64,000 nucleotides of DNA from Runella aurantiaca (lineage in GTDB: Bacteria; Bacteroidota; Bacteroidia; Cytophagales; Spirosomataceae), in contig NZ_QPIW01000019.1 in assembly GCF_003339505.1 (NCBI RefSeq), forward strand, positions 1 to 64,000, read 5' to 3'. The position numbers and the translations under genes were made by a program. Position 1 is the first letter of the stretch, and every line of letters begins with the position of its first letter. The notes beneath the pieces were generated by a model. It was given only the letters and a program-made list of their open reading frames with translations, made no database searches and was not told the origin of the DNA. This document shows positions 17,567-25,500 of the stretch, piece after piece.

Positions 17567-18001
17567 CTACGCATTTGTAATGTAACTCTCCAAAAATTGG
17601 ATGTGATCGACCTGTTCTTTCATGATTGAATTTACAATGTCTCCGATACTCAATACGCCTATCACTCGCTCCTCTTCCATCACTGGCAAATGGCGAAATT
17701 TTTTCTCGCTAAACAACTTCATACATTCCCGAATATCCATTTCTGGGGTAACGGTAAACACTTTGGGGGTCATCACTTCGGAGATAGGGGTACTCTTCGC
17801 TTTTCGTCCCTGCACGATTCCTTTTCGGGCATAATCACGCTCTGAAAATATCCCCACCAATTGTTCTCCATCAAGCACAACGACTGCGCCAATATTTTTC
17901 TCCGCCATCAAAAAGAGCGCTTCAATCACCGTTGTATCGGGCGAAACACTCCAAATATAAGATTGAGGCTTATCGGCAAGCAATTTTTTTACGGATTTCA
18001 T
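17567..18001 (-). CDS. CBS-domain pair protein
   Basis: A 144-residue cytoplasmic protein consisting of two CBS motifs: the first around residues 15-60 (SPDTTVIEALFLMAEKNIGA...GIFSERDYARK) and the second around 80-130 (VTPEMDIRECMKLFSEKKFRHLPV...GVLSIGDIV). CBS pairs bind adenine nucleotides and sense energy or ionic state. Stand-alone proteins of this kind are of unsettled function. It is directly upstream of nhaD, so a regulatory role in ion homeostasis is possible but inferred. Confidence 0.88.
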   Translation of the reverse strand: MKSVKKLLADKPQSYIWSVSPDTTVIEALFLMAEKNIGAVVVLDGEQLVGIFSERDYARKGIVQGRKAKSTPISEVMTPKVFTVTPEMDIRECMKLFSEKKFRHLPVMEEERVIGVLSIGDIVNSIMKEQVDHIQFLESYITNA

Positions 18002-18102
18002 AAGTTTTTCATTTTTAATGGGTTACCAATCTTTATCTCTAAACGAATTTATAAAATCAATGACTTATATCCAAATAAATCGTCGAAAAATATCATTTAT
18101 TC

Positions 18103-18134
18103 TTTGGGGATGTTAACGCCTTGAATTATCTTTA
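18103..18134 (+). promoter_or_regulatory. Predicted promoter for the NqrM-like gene
   Basis: TTTG at 18103-18106 and TATCTTTA at 18127-18134 are separated by 20 bases, matching the Bacteroidota TTTG/TAnnTTTG consensus apart from the last base. The -7 box ends 15 bases before the ATG at 18149. Confidence 0.6.
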
Positions 18135-18148
18135 ATAAAAAAACAATT

Positions 18149-18343
18149 ATGGGTACCGTAATCGCAGCTTCCATCTTGCTTGTTCTGGTGAGTGTTGCTC
18201 TTTTGAGCGTCCGTTTATTGCTAGTCAAAGGGGGCGAGTTTAAAGGAAGTTGTGCCAGCAACAACCCTTTTCTGCAAAAAGAAGGGGCTGTTTGCGGGGT
18301 TTGCGGCCGAAAACCAGGCGAGCCTTGCGCCGACAAAGCCTAG
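18149..18343 (+). CDS. Small Cys-rich membrane protein, NqrM-like
   Basis: A 64-residue protein with one N-terminal transmembrane helix (about residues 4-25) and four cysteines: Cys35 in FKGSCAS, Cys49 and Cys52 in a CGVC pair, and Cys60. This is the layout of NqrM (former DUF539), the factor needed to insert iron into Na+-NQR in Vibrio, where an nqrM gene follows apbE in the nqr operon. Here it lies beside apbE but on the opposite strand, its last four bases overlapping the apbE stop, and it has its own promoter-like sequence. Identification rests on size, topology, Cys pattern and location; the sequence between cysteines differs from the Vibrio form. Confidence 0.72.
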   Translation: MGTVIAASILLVLVSVALLSVRLLLVKGGEFKGSCASNNPFLQKEGAVCGVCGRKPGEPCADKA

Positions 18344-19335
18344 TTCGGGGGTGAGGTCGAAAAGAAATGAGCCGTGGCAAAAGTCTGCAATTTTCCTTCT
18401 GGAGTAGCATAAATACCGTACAGCTCTAAACGTTGTTGCTGCGCAATAACTTTTGCTTTCTCCAGCCCCATCACTAAAAACGCCGTTGCAAAGGCATCGG
18501 CCGTCATGCAATCTTCAGCAATCACCGAAATACTCAGCAAATTGTGCGTAATCGGGTTTCCTGTCTTGGGGTCGATGGCATGGCTATATTTTTTCCCTTC
18601 ACGCATCACAAACTTCCGATAACTCCCCGACGTAGCGAGAGATTTTCCATTCAACGAAACAACGGTTTGCAACGGCCGCCCCGTTTCTTCTTTTTCGGTG
18701 GGTTTGTCAATCCCGATTTGCCATATTTGCCCTTTTTCGTTGTGTCCTTCGGCCCGCACTTCTCCACCTATTTCTACCAAATAATCGTTGATTCCATGGG
18801 CTTTCAGAAATTCAGCCATTACATCTACCGTATATCCCTGCGCAATGGCGTTGAAGTCTATTTCTATCGCCGAATTTCCTTTTAGCAAAACACCATTTTC
18901 AATACTGACGTTTTGGTAGCCAACCCATTGCAAAAGAGAATCTACTTGCGGCGGCGTGGGCAAGGGTAGTCCCTTTTTATAGCTGAATCCCCAAGCTTTT
19001 ACCAAAGGACCCACCGTAATATCAAACGCGCCTTCGGTCAGTTTGGCCACTTCCTGAGATTTATTAAACACTTTTTCAAAATGCGCATCTGCTATTGTTC
19101 CAGGGCTATTTCTATTGAATCTACTGATGATTGAGGTACTGTCCCACAGGGACATGCTATGGTCAATAGCTCGAAAAAGGCTGTCAATGGCCTTGGAAAA
19201 ATCACGGCTATCCGCGTATACAATTCTAAACGTTGTCCCCTGCGCCTGTCCCTCCAAATACGTAAACGATGGCCTACTTTTACAGCCTACCAAGGCATAC
19301 ACCAACCCCAATAATCCCCAAAACAGTTTTCTCAT
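18340..19335 (-). CDS. apbE: FAD:protein FMN transferase (ApbE)
   Basis: A 331-residue lipoprotein (lipobox LVGC, Cys18) that attaches FMN covalently to threonine in flavoproteins such as NqrB and NqrC. Visible family features are GTTFRIVY near residue 34, NSAIEIDFNAIAQGYTVD near 160, the LVEIGGEVRAEG segment near 187, and SHAIDPKTGNPI near 250, followed by SVIAEDCMTADAFATAFLVMG with the Mg-binding Asp/Thr. It acts in the periplasm. It follows nqrF by three bases and closes the nqr operon, so its substrates are almost certainly encoded upstream. Confidence 0.95.
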   Translation of the reverse strand: MRKLFWGLLGLVYALVGCKSRPSFTYLEGQAQGTTFRIVYADSRDFSKAIDSLFRAIDHSMSLWDSTSIISRFNRNSPGTIADAHFEKVFNKSQEVAKLTEGAFDITVGPLVKAWGFSYKKGLPLPTPPQVDSLLQWVGYQNVSIENGVLLKGNSAIEIDFNAIAQGYTVDVMAEFLKAHGINDYLVEIGGEVRAEGHNEKGQIWQIGIDKPTEKEETGRPLQTVVSLNGKSLATSGSYRKFVMREGKKYSHAIDPKTGNPITHNLLSISVIAEDCMTADAFATAFLVMGLEKAKVIAQQQRLELYGIYATPEGKLQTFATAHFFSTSPPN

Positions 19336-19338
19336 TGT

Positions 19339-20589
19339 TTAGCTCCCAAAATCATCAAAGGCAATATTTTCTTTAGAAACTCCGAGATTATCCAACATGG
19401 TTTGAACGGCCGAGAGCATCATGGGAGGGCCACAAAGGTAATATTCAATATCTTCTGGGGCAGAATGGTCGTCCAGATACTCATTTTTTACTACTTCGTG
19501 AATAAACCCAACGTAACCAGTCCAATTATCTTCGGGCAACGGAATAGAAAGCGCAATCTCGAAGCGAAAATTAGGAAATTCTCGTTCGATGGCCCGAAAA
19601 TCTTCCTCATAAAAAATCTCTTTTTTACTCCGTGCCCCGTACCAATACGACACTTTACGACCCGTTTTCAACGTATGAAATAAATGAAAAATATGCGAAC
19701 GAAGCGGTGCCATACCTGCCCCTCCGCCGATATAAATCATTTCTTTTTCGGTTTTTTTAACGTGAAATTCGCCGTAAGGCCCACTAATGGTTACTTTATC
19801 GCCCGGTTTGCGCGAAAAAACGTACGAAGAACACGCCCCTGGATTCACATCCATAAAAGCATTGCGGGCTCTGTCCCACGGCGGGGTAGCCAAGCGAATA
19901 TTGAGCATGATGATATTGCCTTCGGCGGGGTGATTGGCCATCGAATACGCCCTAAAAAGTGGCTCATCAATTTTTGCTTTTATATCCCATATTTTAAACT
20001 TGTCATATTCATCTTTGAAACGCTCGGGTATGTTGTAAAGTTGGGTTTTAAAATCAATGTTCAATTCAGGAACATCCACCTGAATGTAATCCCCCGACTT
20101 GAATTTTAAATTTTCGCCTTCGGGCAGTTTTACCACAAATTCTTTAATATAGGTAGAAACATTTTCGTTGGAAACCACCGTACACTCCCATTTTTTGATG
20201 CCAAATACTTCATCGGGCACCCTGATTTCCATGTCATCTTTCACTTTGACCTGACAGGCCAAGCGTATTTTATCCTGCACCTGCCGCCGATTGAGGTGGT
20301 TGGTTTCGGTCGGCAGCACTTCCCCTCCGCCTTCAAACACTTGGCATTTACACATGGCGCAGGTTCCTCCACCACCGCAGGCCGATGCCAAAAATAGGTT
20401 CTGCGCCGCCAAGGTTGATAAAAGAGACGACCCCGGTTTAACGACAAACGGGTGTTCTTGGTCACCGTTGATAATGATGGACACTTCTTTTTGGGGTAAT
20501 AAACGGTCTTTGGCTTTTAGAATAAGAAACGCAAAGAGCAAAACAACCAAAATGAAGACGGCAATACTGGCAGTAAGTACGGGTAGCAT
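19339..20589 (-). CDS. nqrF: Na+-translocating NADH:quinone reductase subunit F
   Basis: A 416-residue NADH-oxidising subunit. One N-terminal membrane helix (about 3-25) is followed by a 2Fe-2S ferredoxin domain with Cys71, Cys77, Cys80 and Cys112, then an FAD domain with the RAYSMAN motif (about residues 215-221) and an NADH domain with [12 protein letters not shown] and the C-terminal YYLCGPPMM. All residues needed for hydride entry are present. It starts six bases after nqrE. Confidence 0.97.
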   Translation of the reverse strand: MLPVLTASIAVFILVVLLFAFLILKAKDRLLPQKEVSIIINGDQEHPFVVKPGSSLLSTLAAQNLFLASACGGGGTCAMCKCQVFEGGGEVLPTETNHLNRRQVQDKIRLACQVKVKDDMEIRVPDEVFGIKKWECTVVSNENVSTYIKEFVVKLPEGENLKFKSGDYIQVDVPELNIDFKTQLYNIPERFKDEYDKFKIWDIKAKIDEPLFRAYSMANHPAEGNIIMLNIRLATPPWDRARNAFMDVNPGACSSYVFSRKPGDKVTISGPYGEFHVKKTEKEMIYIGGGAGMAPLRSHIFHLFHTLKTGRKVSYWYGARSKKEIFYEEDFRAIEREFPNFRFEIALSIPLPEDNWTGYVGFIHEVVKNEYLDDHSAPEDIEYYLCGPPMMLSAVQTMLDNLGVSKENIAFDDFGS

Positions 20590-20595
20590 AGCGTT

Positions 20596-21210
20596 TTACA
20601 GTTGGATTCCAGAAAAACTCAAAAAAGCCAAACCCATCAGGGCCGTTACAATCATGGCGATACCCAAGCCTTGCAGCGGTTCGGGAATATTGGAGTATCG
20701 AAGGCGCTCACGGATAGCCGCCAACAAAACAATGGCCAAGAAAAAGCCAATACCTGCCCCCAACGAAAAAGCGGTGGTTTCGGCAAAATTGTATTCACGC
20801 TCCTGCATAAACAGCGACGCCCCCAAAATAGAACAGTTGACGGTAATAAGCGGCAGAAAAATGCCCAAAGAAGTGTATAACGCGGGCAGAAATTTCTCCA
20901 CCACCATTTCTACCAATTGTACTGCACCAGCAATGGTAGAAATAAAAAGGATAAATGACAAAAAGGTTAAATCAACCGAGGCAAGCGAAGGGTGTATCCA
21001 TCCTAAAGCACCTTCAAACAGCAAATAACGCAAAATAAGATAGTTGAGAGGCGTGGTAAGCACCATCACAAAAATTACCGCTAATCCCAGTCCAAAAGCG
21101 GTTTTGATTTTTTTTGACACCGCCAAAAACGAGCACATACCCAAAAAGAAGGCAAAGATTACGTTTTCAACAAAAATAGTCTTTATGAGGATATTGATGA
21201 GATGCTGCAT
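20596..21210 (-). CDS. nqrE: Na+-translocating NADH:quinone reductase subunit E
   Basis: A 204-residue integral membrane subunit with about six helices. Homologous to NqrD, RnfA and RnfE. The two membrane cysteines that with NqrD hold an iron centre are present, in LGMCSFLAVS (about residue 26) and TVNCSILGAS (about 120). It takes part in electron transfer coupled to Na+ translocation. Confidence 0.96.
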   Translation of the reverse strand: MQHLINILIKTIFVENVIFAFFLGMCSFLAVSKKIKTAFGLGLAVIFVMVLTTPLNYLILRYLLFEGALGWIHPSLASVDLTFLSFILFISTIAGAVQLVEMVVEKFLPALYTSLGIFLPLITVNCSILGASLFMQEREYNFAETTAFSLGAGIGFFLAIVLLAAIRERLRYSNIPEPLQGLGIAMIVTALMGLAFLSFSGIQL

Positions 21211-21271
21211 AACAAGTGTAAAGGCTAAAATTTAACATAAAAACCTGACAACTAAATACATAACAACTTAC

Positions 21272-21952
21272 TTAGGAGGCATTAATGAGTTTACGATTGC
21301 GGCTTCGCTGCCACCAAATAAATATTCCAATCAGAAACAGCGCCGCGGGAGGCAACATCATCAAACCGTTGTTGACATATCCCATGTCATAGAGCCATTG
21401 CGGCACTACTTTGAAGCCAAGCACCGAGCCCGAACCCAACACCTCTCTGATGACTGCCACAATCACCAAAATAATTCCGTATCCCAAACCGTTACCGATG
21501 CCATCCAAAAAAGAAGGCCAGGGTTTCTGCGCCAACGCAAAGGCTTCTAGACGACCCATGACGATGCAGTTGGTAATAATCAGGCCGACAAAAACGGATA
21601 GTTTTTTGCTCACGTCAAACATGTAAGCCTTCAGCAACTGATCAACAATGGTGACCAGCATTGCCGCCACAATCAACTGCACAATGATGCGAATACGATT
21701 GGGAATGGTATTGCGAATGAGGGAGATAATGAGATTGGAAAAAGCCGTAACGACCGTTACGCCCAAGGCCATGATAATGGCGGGTTTTACCTGAACCGTA
21801 ACCGCCAGAGCCGAGCAAACGCCCAATATCTGTACCGTCACGGGGTTGGTATCATCCAAAGGGTCGCGGAGTACGCGCAGGTTTTTTTTGGAGAACAATC
21901 CTTCTTTCTTTTTCTCCTCTACAACCGCAACAGGGGTGGTTTCTGTACTCAT
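21272..21952 (-). CDS. nqrD: Na+-translocating NADH:quinone reductase subunit D
   Basis: A 226-residue membrane subunit paralogous to NqrE with about six helices. The iron-centre cysteines are in LGVCSALAVT and IITNCIVMGR. The N-terminus is slightly extended and polar (STETTPVAVVEEKKKEG). The C-terminus WQRSRNRK is basic. It is separated from nqrE by 61 bases, the widest gap in the operon. Confidence 0.96.
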   Translation of the reverse strand: MSTETTPVAVVEEKKKEGLFSKKNLRVLRDPLDDTNPVTVQILGVCSALAVTVQVKPAIIMALGVTVVTAFSNLIISLIRNTIPNRIRIIVQLIVAAMLVTIVDQLLKAYMFDVSKKLSVFVGLIITNCIVMGRLEAFALAQKPWPSFLDGIGNGLGYGIILVIVAVIREVLGSGSVLGFKVVPQWLYDMGYVNNGLMMLPPAALFLIGIFIWWQRSRNRKLINAS

Positions 21953-21981
21953 CGTTGATGTGCGTTTATAAGTTGTCTATC

Positions 21982-22686
21982 TCACTTTTTAATTTTTTCA
22001 AAATACGTCAAATACGGAGCCGTACAGTTTTTGAGCATGGCATCGGTGCCGCGAGAAGTAATCGTCCCGCCCGAAATGGCATCTACGCGGTGTTCATTTC
22101 CAAAACTTACTTTATCGGTTTTTTTGACCACATTGACCGAAACAAACTGCCCTTCGTTCGACATGATTTTCTTGCCCTGAAACTGTTGCTGAAATGGCAA
22201 CTCCGCTATTTCGGCGCCCAAACCAGGTGTTTCTCCTTTGTGGTCAAAAAAGGCACCGTAAACCGTGTCAAAATCATCCTGCAACGATATATACCCCCAT
22301 ATTGGCCCCCAAAGCCCTGTGCCTCGCAGAGGTACTATATAGTATTTTTTTCCTTCTTTTTCGGTATAAACATACAGTGGAAGGCGGCGATTTTCGGGCG
22401 TTTTAGCCACCTCTTCTTTTAAATCTATGTCGGTAGTTTTAACACCGCTCACGGGCTCACCCGCGGCGTTAATGACCATTTCTTGTACACGTTCGGCATA
22501 GGTGTTTTCTATTTGGGTACGTTCGTTGTACGCCAATCTCACTGCCCGCAGAATATTGGACTTTTTGTCCAGAGCAATGTTGGCTTCCTGTGCAGGCTTA
22601 AGCCCTTCGGCAGCCACGGCCAGCACGATTGCGGTAATGACCGACAAAACGGCGGCATAAATCAGGGTGTATTGGTTGCTATGCAC
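21982..22686 (-). CDS. nqrC: Na+-translocating NADH:quinone reductase subunit C
   Basis: A 234-residue subunit with a single N-terminal membrane helix (about 9-26) and a periplasmic FMN-binding domain. The covalent flavin motif reads DAISGGTITS (residues 202-211); the usual SGAT is SGGT here, a Gly for Ala change next to the flavinylated threonine region. It overlaps the end of nqrB by eight bases, implying translational coupling. Its FMN would be added by ApbE at the end of this operon. Confidence 0.96.
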   Translation of the reverse strand: MHSNQYTLIYAAVLSVITAIVLAVAAEGLKPAQEANIALDKKSNILRAVRLAYNERTQIENTYAERVQEMVINAAGEPVSGVKTTDIDLKEEVAKTPENRRLPLYVYTEKEGKKYYIVPLRGTGLWGPIWGYISLQDDFDTVYGAFFDHKGETPGLGAEIAELPFQQQFQGKKIMSNEGQFVSVNVVKKTDKVSFGNEHRVDAISGGTITSRGTDAMLKNCTAPYLTYFEKIKK

Positions 22687-23836
22687 GTTTTTTGCGGTTT
22701 TTGATGTGTTGTTCTACGACAATATGATCAATCAAAGGAGCAAAGACATTCATCAACAATATACTCAGCATCACTCCCTCCGGATAGGCGGGATTAAATA
22801 CCCGAAGGATGACGGTAAACATTCCAATCAAGAGGCCATAAATCCATTTACCCGTTTCTGTTTGAGCGGCACTTACAGGGTCAGTAGCCATATAAACCGC
22901 CCCAAACGCAAAGCCACCCATCAATAAATGGTAATACGCGGGCGTATGCATGGCGTGCGTAGGTACATCAGCTGGTGCTACGACGTTCAGAAACAACCCC
23001 ATCACCAACACCCCAACCACGCAGGAAACGATGATTTGCCAACTGCCAATCCCCGTAGCAATAAGAATCAAAGCCCCAATCAGACACGCAAATGCGCTGG
23101 TTTCACCAATAGAGCCCTGCTCAAATCCCCAAAACATGTCAGCCGGTGAAGGGAGTTTTGTAAAATTGGCATCAAAGGTCACTAAATTCGTTGCCCCCGA
23201 ATACGCATCGACCAAAGCATGACCCGCCTCGGGCGACAGGTCGGTCCAAATATCTCCCGACATATACGCGGGAAAAGCAAAAAACATGAATGCCCGCGCC
23301 AACAACGCCGGATTCATGAAGTTCATACCCGTACCGCCAAAAATCTCTTTGCCCAACACCGTACAAAAAATAGCCCCTAATGCCACCATCCATAAAGGTA
23401 TAGTGACAGGCATGGTGAGCGGAATCAGCAGGCCCGTCACCAGATACCCCTCACTGACTTGGTGGTTTCTGACAATGGCAAAAATAAATTCCACCCCCAA
23501 CCCAACAGCATAAGATACAATAATGATGGGCAGCACTTTCCAAAAACCAAACAAAAAATTATCTACCAACGAGGCCTCCATTCCGTAGGCCAAATGATGT
23601 TGATAGCCCACGTTCCACATCCCAAAAAGCAGCGTCGGAACCAACGCCACAATGACCGTAAACATGGTTCGTTTTAAATCAATGGCATCGCGCACATGCA
23701 CCCCCTGAGACGTAGTATGCCCCGGCACAAACAGAAATGTCTCCAAGGCATCAAATGCTGGATGTAATTTTTCAAATCGTCCCCCTTCTTTAAAGTGGGG
23801 CCTTACAGAATTTAGGAGTTTTTGCGCTATTTTCAC
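22679..23836 (-). CDS. nqrB: Na+-translocating NADH:quinone reductase subunit B
   Basis: A 385-residue membrane subunit with about ten helices, carrying one covalent FMN, the riboflavin site and the main Na+ channel. The flavinylation motif SGAT is at residues 213-216 in DAYSGATNLV. The conserved segment GLLIPLTMPVTIPLWMVALG and GGTGMNFMNPALLARAF are intact. Shorter than the Vibrio subunit by about 30 residues. Confidence 0.96.
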   Translation of the reverse strand: MKIAQKLLNSVRPHFKEGGRFEKLHPAFDALETFLFVPGHTTSQGVHVRDAIDLKRTMFTVIVALVPTLLFGMWNVGYQHHLAYGMEASLVDNFLFGFWKVLPIIIVSYAVGLGVEFIFAIVRNHQVSEGYLVTGLLIPLTMPVTIPLWMVALGAIFCTVLGKEIFGGTGMNFMNPALLARAFMFFAFPAYMSGDIWTDLSPEAGHALVDAYSGATNLVTFDANFTKLPSPADMFWGFEQGSIGETSAFACLIGALILIATGIGSWQIIVSCVVGVLVMGLFLNVVAPADVPTHAMHTPAYYHLLMGGFAFGAVYMATDPVSAAQTETGKWIYGLLIGMFTVILRVFNPAYPEGVMLSILLMNVFAPLIDHIVVEQHIKNRKKRA

Positions 23837-23879
23837 GGTAAAAGGGTTGAGGAAAGGTTCAACAATTCTTAATTACCCA

Positions 23880-25238
23880 CTAGCCTTCCTGACGAACATA
23901 CGCCAGACCGTCGGCAATGATACGCTGTACGTCAATTTTGGAAGTGCAAACAAACTCACACAGGGCAAAATCTTCTTCCGAAACCTCATAAATGCCCAAC
24001 TCTTCCATGCGCTCAAGGTCTTTGGCCAAAATAGCTTTCAGTAAATGTACGGGGTAAATATTCATCGGTAGCACTTTGTCGTATTGGCCAGTCATGACAA
24101 ATGCCCGTTCTTCACCGTTATTGTTCGTATTGAGATTGTAGGAGCGATTGGGGGTCAACCACGAGAAAAAAGTACGCGACAGGCTCAACTTATGAAATCC
24201 AGGCAGTAGCCACCCCAAAAACTCGGGTTGGTCGCCTTCTGGAATCGCTGTCAACTGGTTTTCGTAGAAGGAAAGAAAATCATCTTCAGAAGTCTTCTTC
24301 CCCGTCAGAATAGTACCCTGAATCAGCCGAAAGTTGGTCGAATCCAGTTTATTCCCCGTAATACTTTTTATTTTTTGACCCGTAATAACCTTAAAATACT
24401 GAGGTTGTTTTACGCAGCTACCCGCTAGAGCAACGATGCGCTCCGCCCGATACCGATTTTCGGTAAACAACCTACCAATAATAATCACATCTTGGGGCTG
24501 CACATACCAAACCACTTCTCCTTTTTGGATAGGGTCAATATGGTGGATTTGAATACCCACATTACCCGCTGGATGCGGCCCGCTGAAATGGTGAAATTTA
24601 TGGTTGGCAATGCCCCGGAAGTCGCTCTCTGAGAGCCGTTCCCCCACTTCCGCGTGTAGAGATATGTGAAGGTGGCCATTGGCAAGTTTGTCCAGAACTT
24701 CCAGCCCCGTTTGAAAATTCGCCCGTTCTTGTTCGATAATAAAACCCAAATCAGGCGCTAAGGGAGAAGTGTCAAAGCAGGAAACAAAGATAGCTTTGGG
24801 AATATCGTCGGGATTGGCAATGAGGGAATACGGGCGTTGGCGAATATAACTCCAGCAGCCACTTTCGAGCAAGTACTCAACTACTGCATCGCGGTCTGCA
24901 TTGGGCAGATTGATTTCGGGAAAATATGCGTATTTGGTAATTTTATCGGGCATAACCCGAATTTCGAGAATTCGTCGCTTGTCGCCGCGAACGACTTCAA
25001 TCACCTCACCGCTTACGGGTGAAGGAAGTCGAATTTTGGGATTGTTTTTATCGTGGAAAAGCGATTGACCCGCGACGACCTCTTGACCCACTTCGACCGA
25101 TAATCTCGGAACAACAGATGGGAAATCGTGGGGTTTAAGGGCTACTACATCCGAAAGCGCAAGGTGTGTAATGGTTTTTTGGGCCACTCCATCCATTTTA
25201 ATGGTATAACCCTTCTTAATAGTAATTACCTTTCCCAT
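23880..25238 (-). CDS. nqrA: Na+-translocating NADH:quinone reductase subunit A
   Basis: A 452-residue peripheral cytoplasmic subunit and first gene of the operon. The ATG at 25238 gives MGKVITIKKG; the upstream in-frame ATG at 25271 adds an unsupported 11 residues. The barrel-sandwich region (VPRLSVEVGQEVVAGQSLF) and the conserved HLSLHAEVG-like segment (HISLHAEVGERL) and HPAGNVGIQIHHIDP are visible. It is followed by nqrB after 43 bases. The 262 bases upstream hold no gene; they are AT-rich and end at the start region of the divergent M1 peptidase. Confidence 0.95.
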   Translation of the reverse strand: MGKVITIKKGYTIKMDGVAQKTITHLALSDVVALKPHDFPSVVPRLSVEVGQEVVAGQSLFHDKNNPKIRLPSPVSGEVIEVVRGDKRRILEIRVMPDKITKYAYFPEINLPNADRDAVVEYLLESGCWSYIRQRPYSLIANPDDIPKAIFVSCFDTSPLAPDLGFIIEQERANFQTGLEVLDKLANGHLHISLHAEVGERLSESDFRGIANHKFHHFSGPHPAGNVGIQIHHIDPIQKGEVVWYVQPQDVIIIGRLFTENRYRAERIVALAGSCVKQPQYFKVITGQKIKSITGNKLDSTNFRLIQGTILTGKKTSEDDFLSFYENQLTAIPEGDQPEFLGWLLPGFHKLSLSRTFFSWLTPNRSYNLNTNNNGEERAFVMTGQYDKVLPMNIYPVHLLKAILAKDLERMEELGIYEVSEEDFALCEFVCTSKIDVQRIIADGLAYVRQEG

Positions 25239-25447
25239 ATTACTATTTATTCTTTTAATAATACAAAACAAAGGATTATTTCTAAATATTCTAATAATTC
25301 TTCAAAACATTTTTTGGAATATATTTTTCTGATGGTGAGGCTATTAATCACGAATGTATTTCTAAACGTCTAAAATTATCCAAATTCGTTTTTCAGTTGT
25401 TTAACTATCGGGAATTCATCTCAAAATCCGTTCTTTTGGTAGCATTC

Positions 25448-25480
25448 TTTCGGCTTAAAATGGGTTTTCCTGTATCTTTG
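25448..25480 (+). promoter_or_regulatory. Predicted promoter of the M1 peptidase gene
   Basis: TATCTTTG at 25473-25480 is an exact TAnnTTTG -7 box; TTTC at 25448-25451 lies 21 bases upstream in place of TTTG. The ATG follows 20 bases after the -7 box. Confidence 0.6.
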
Positions 25481-25500
25481 AGTAACCAAATTTTTAACCC

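Noticed and set aside
20291-21028. 245-codon open frame on the + strand antisense to nqrF and nqrE
   Set aside because: It mirrors two well-conserved nqr genes, has low-complexity Pro/Lys-rich sequence and no promoter or domain.
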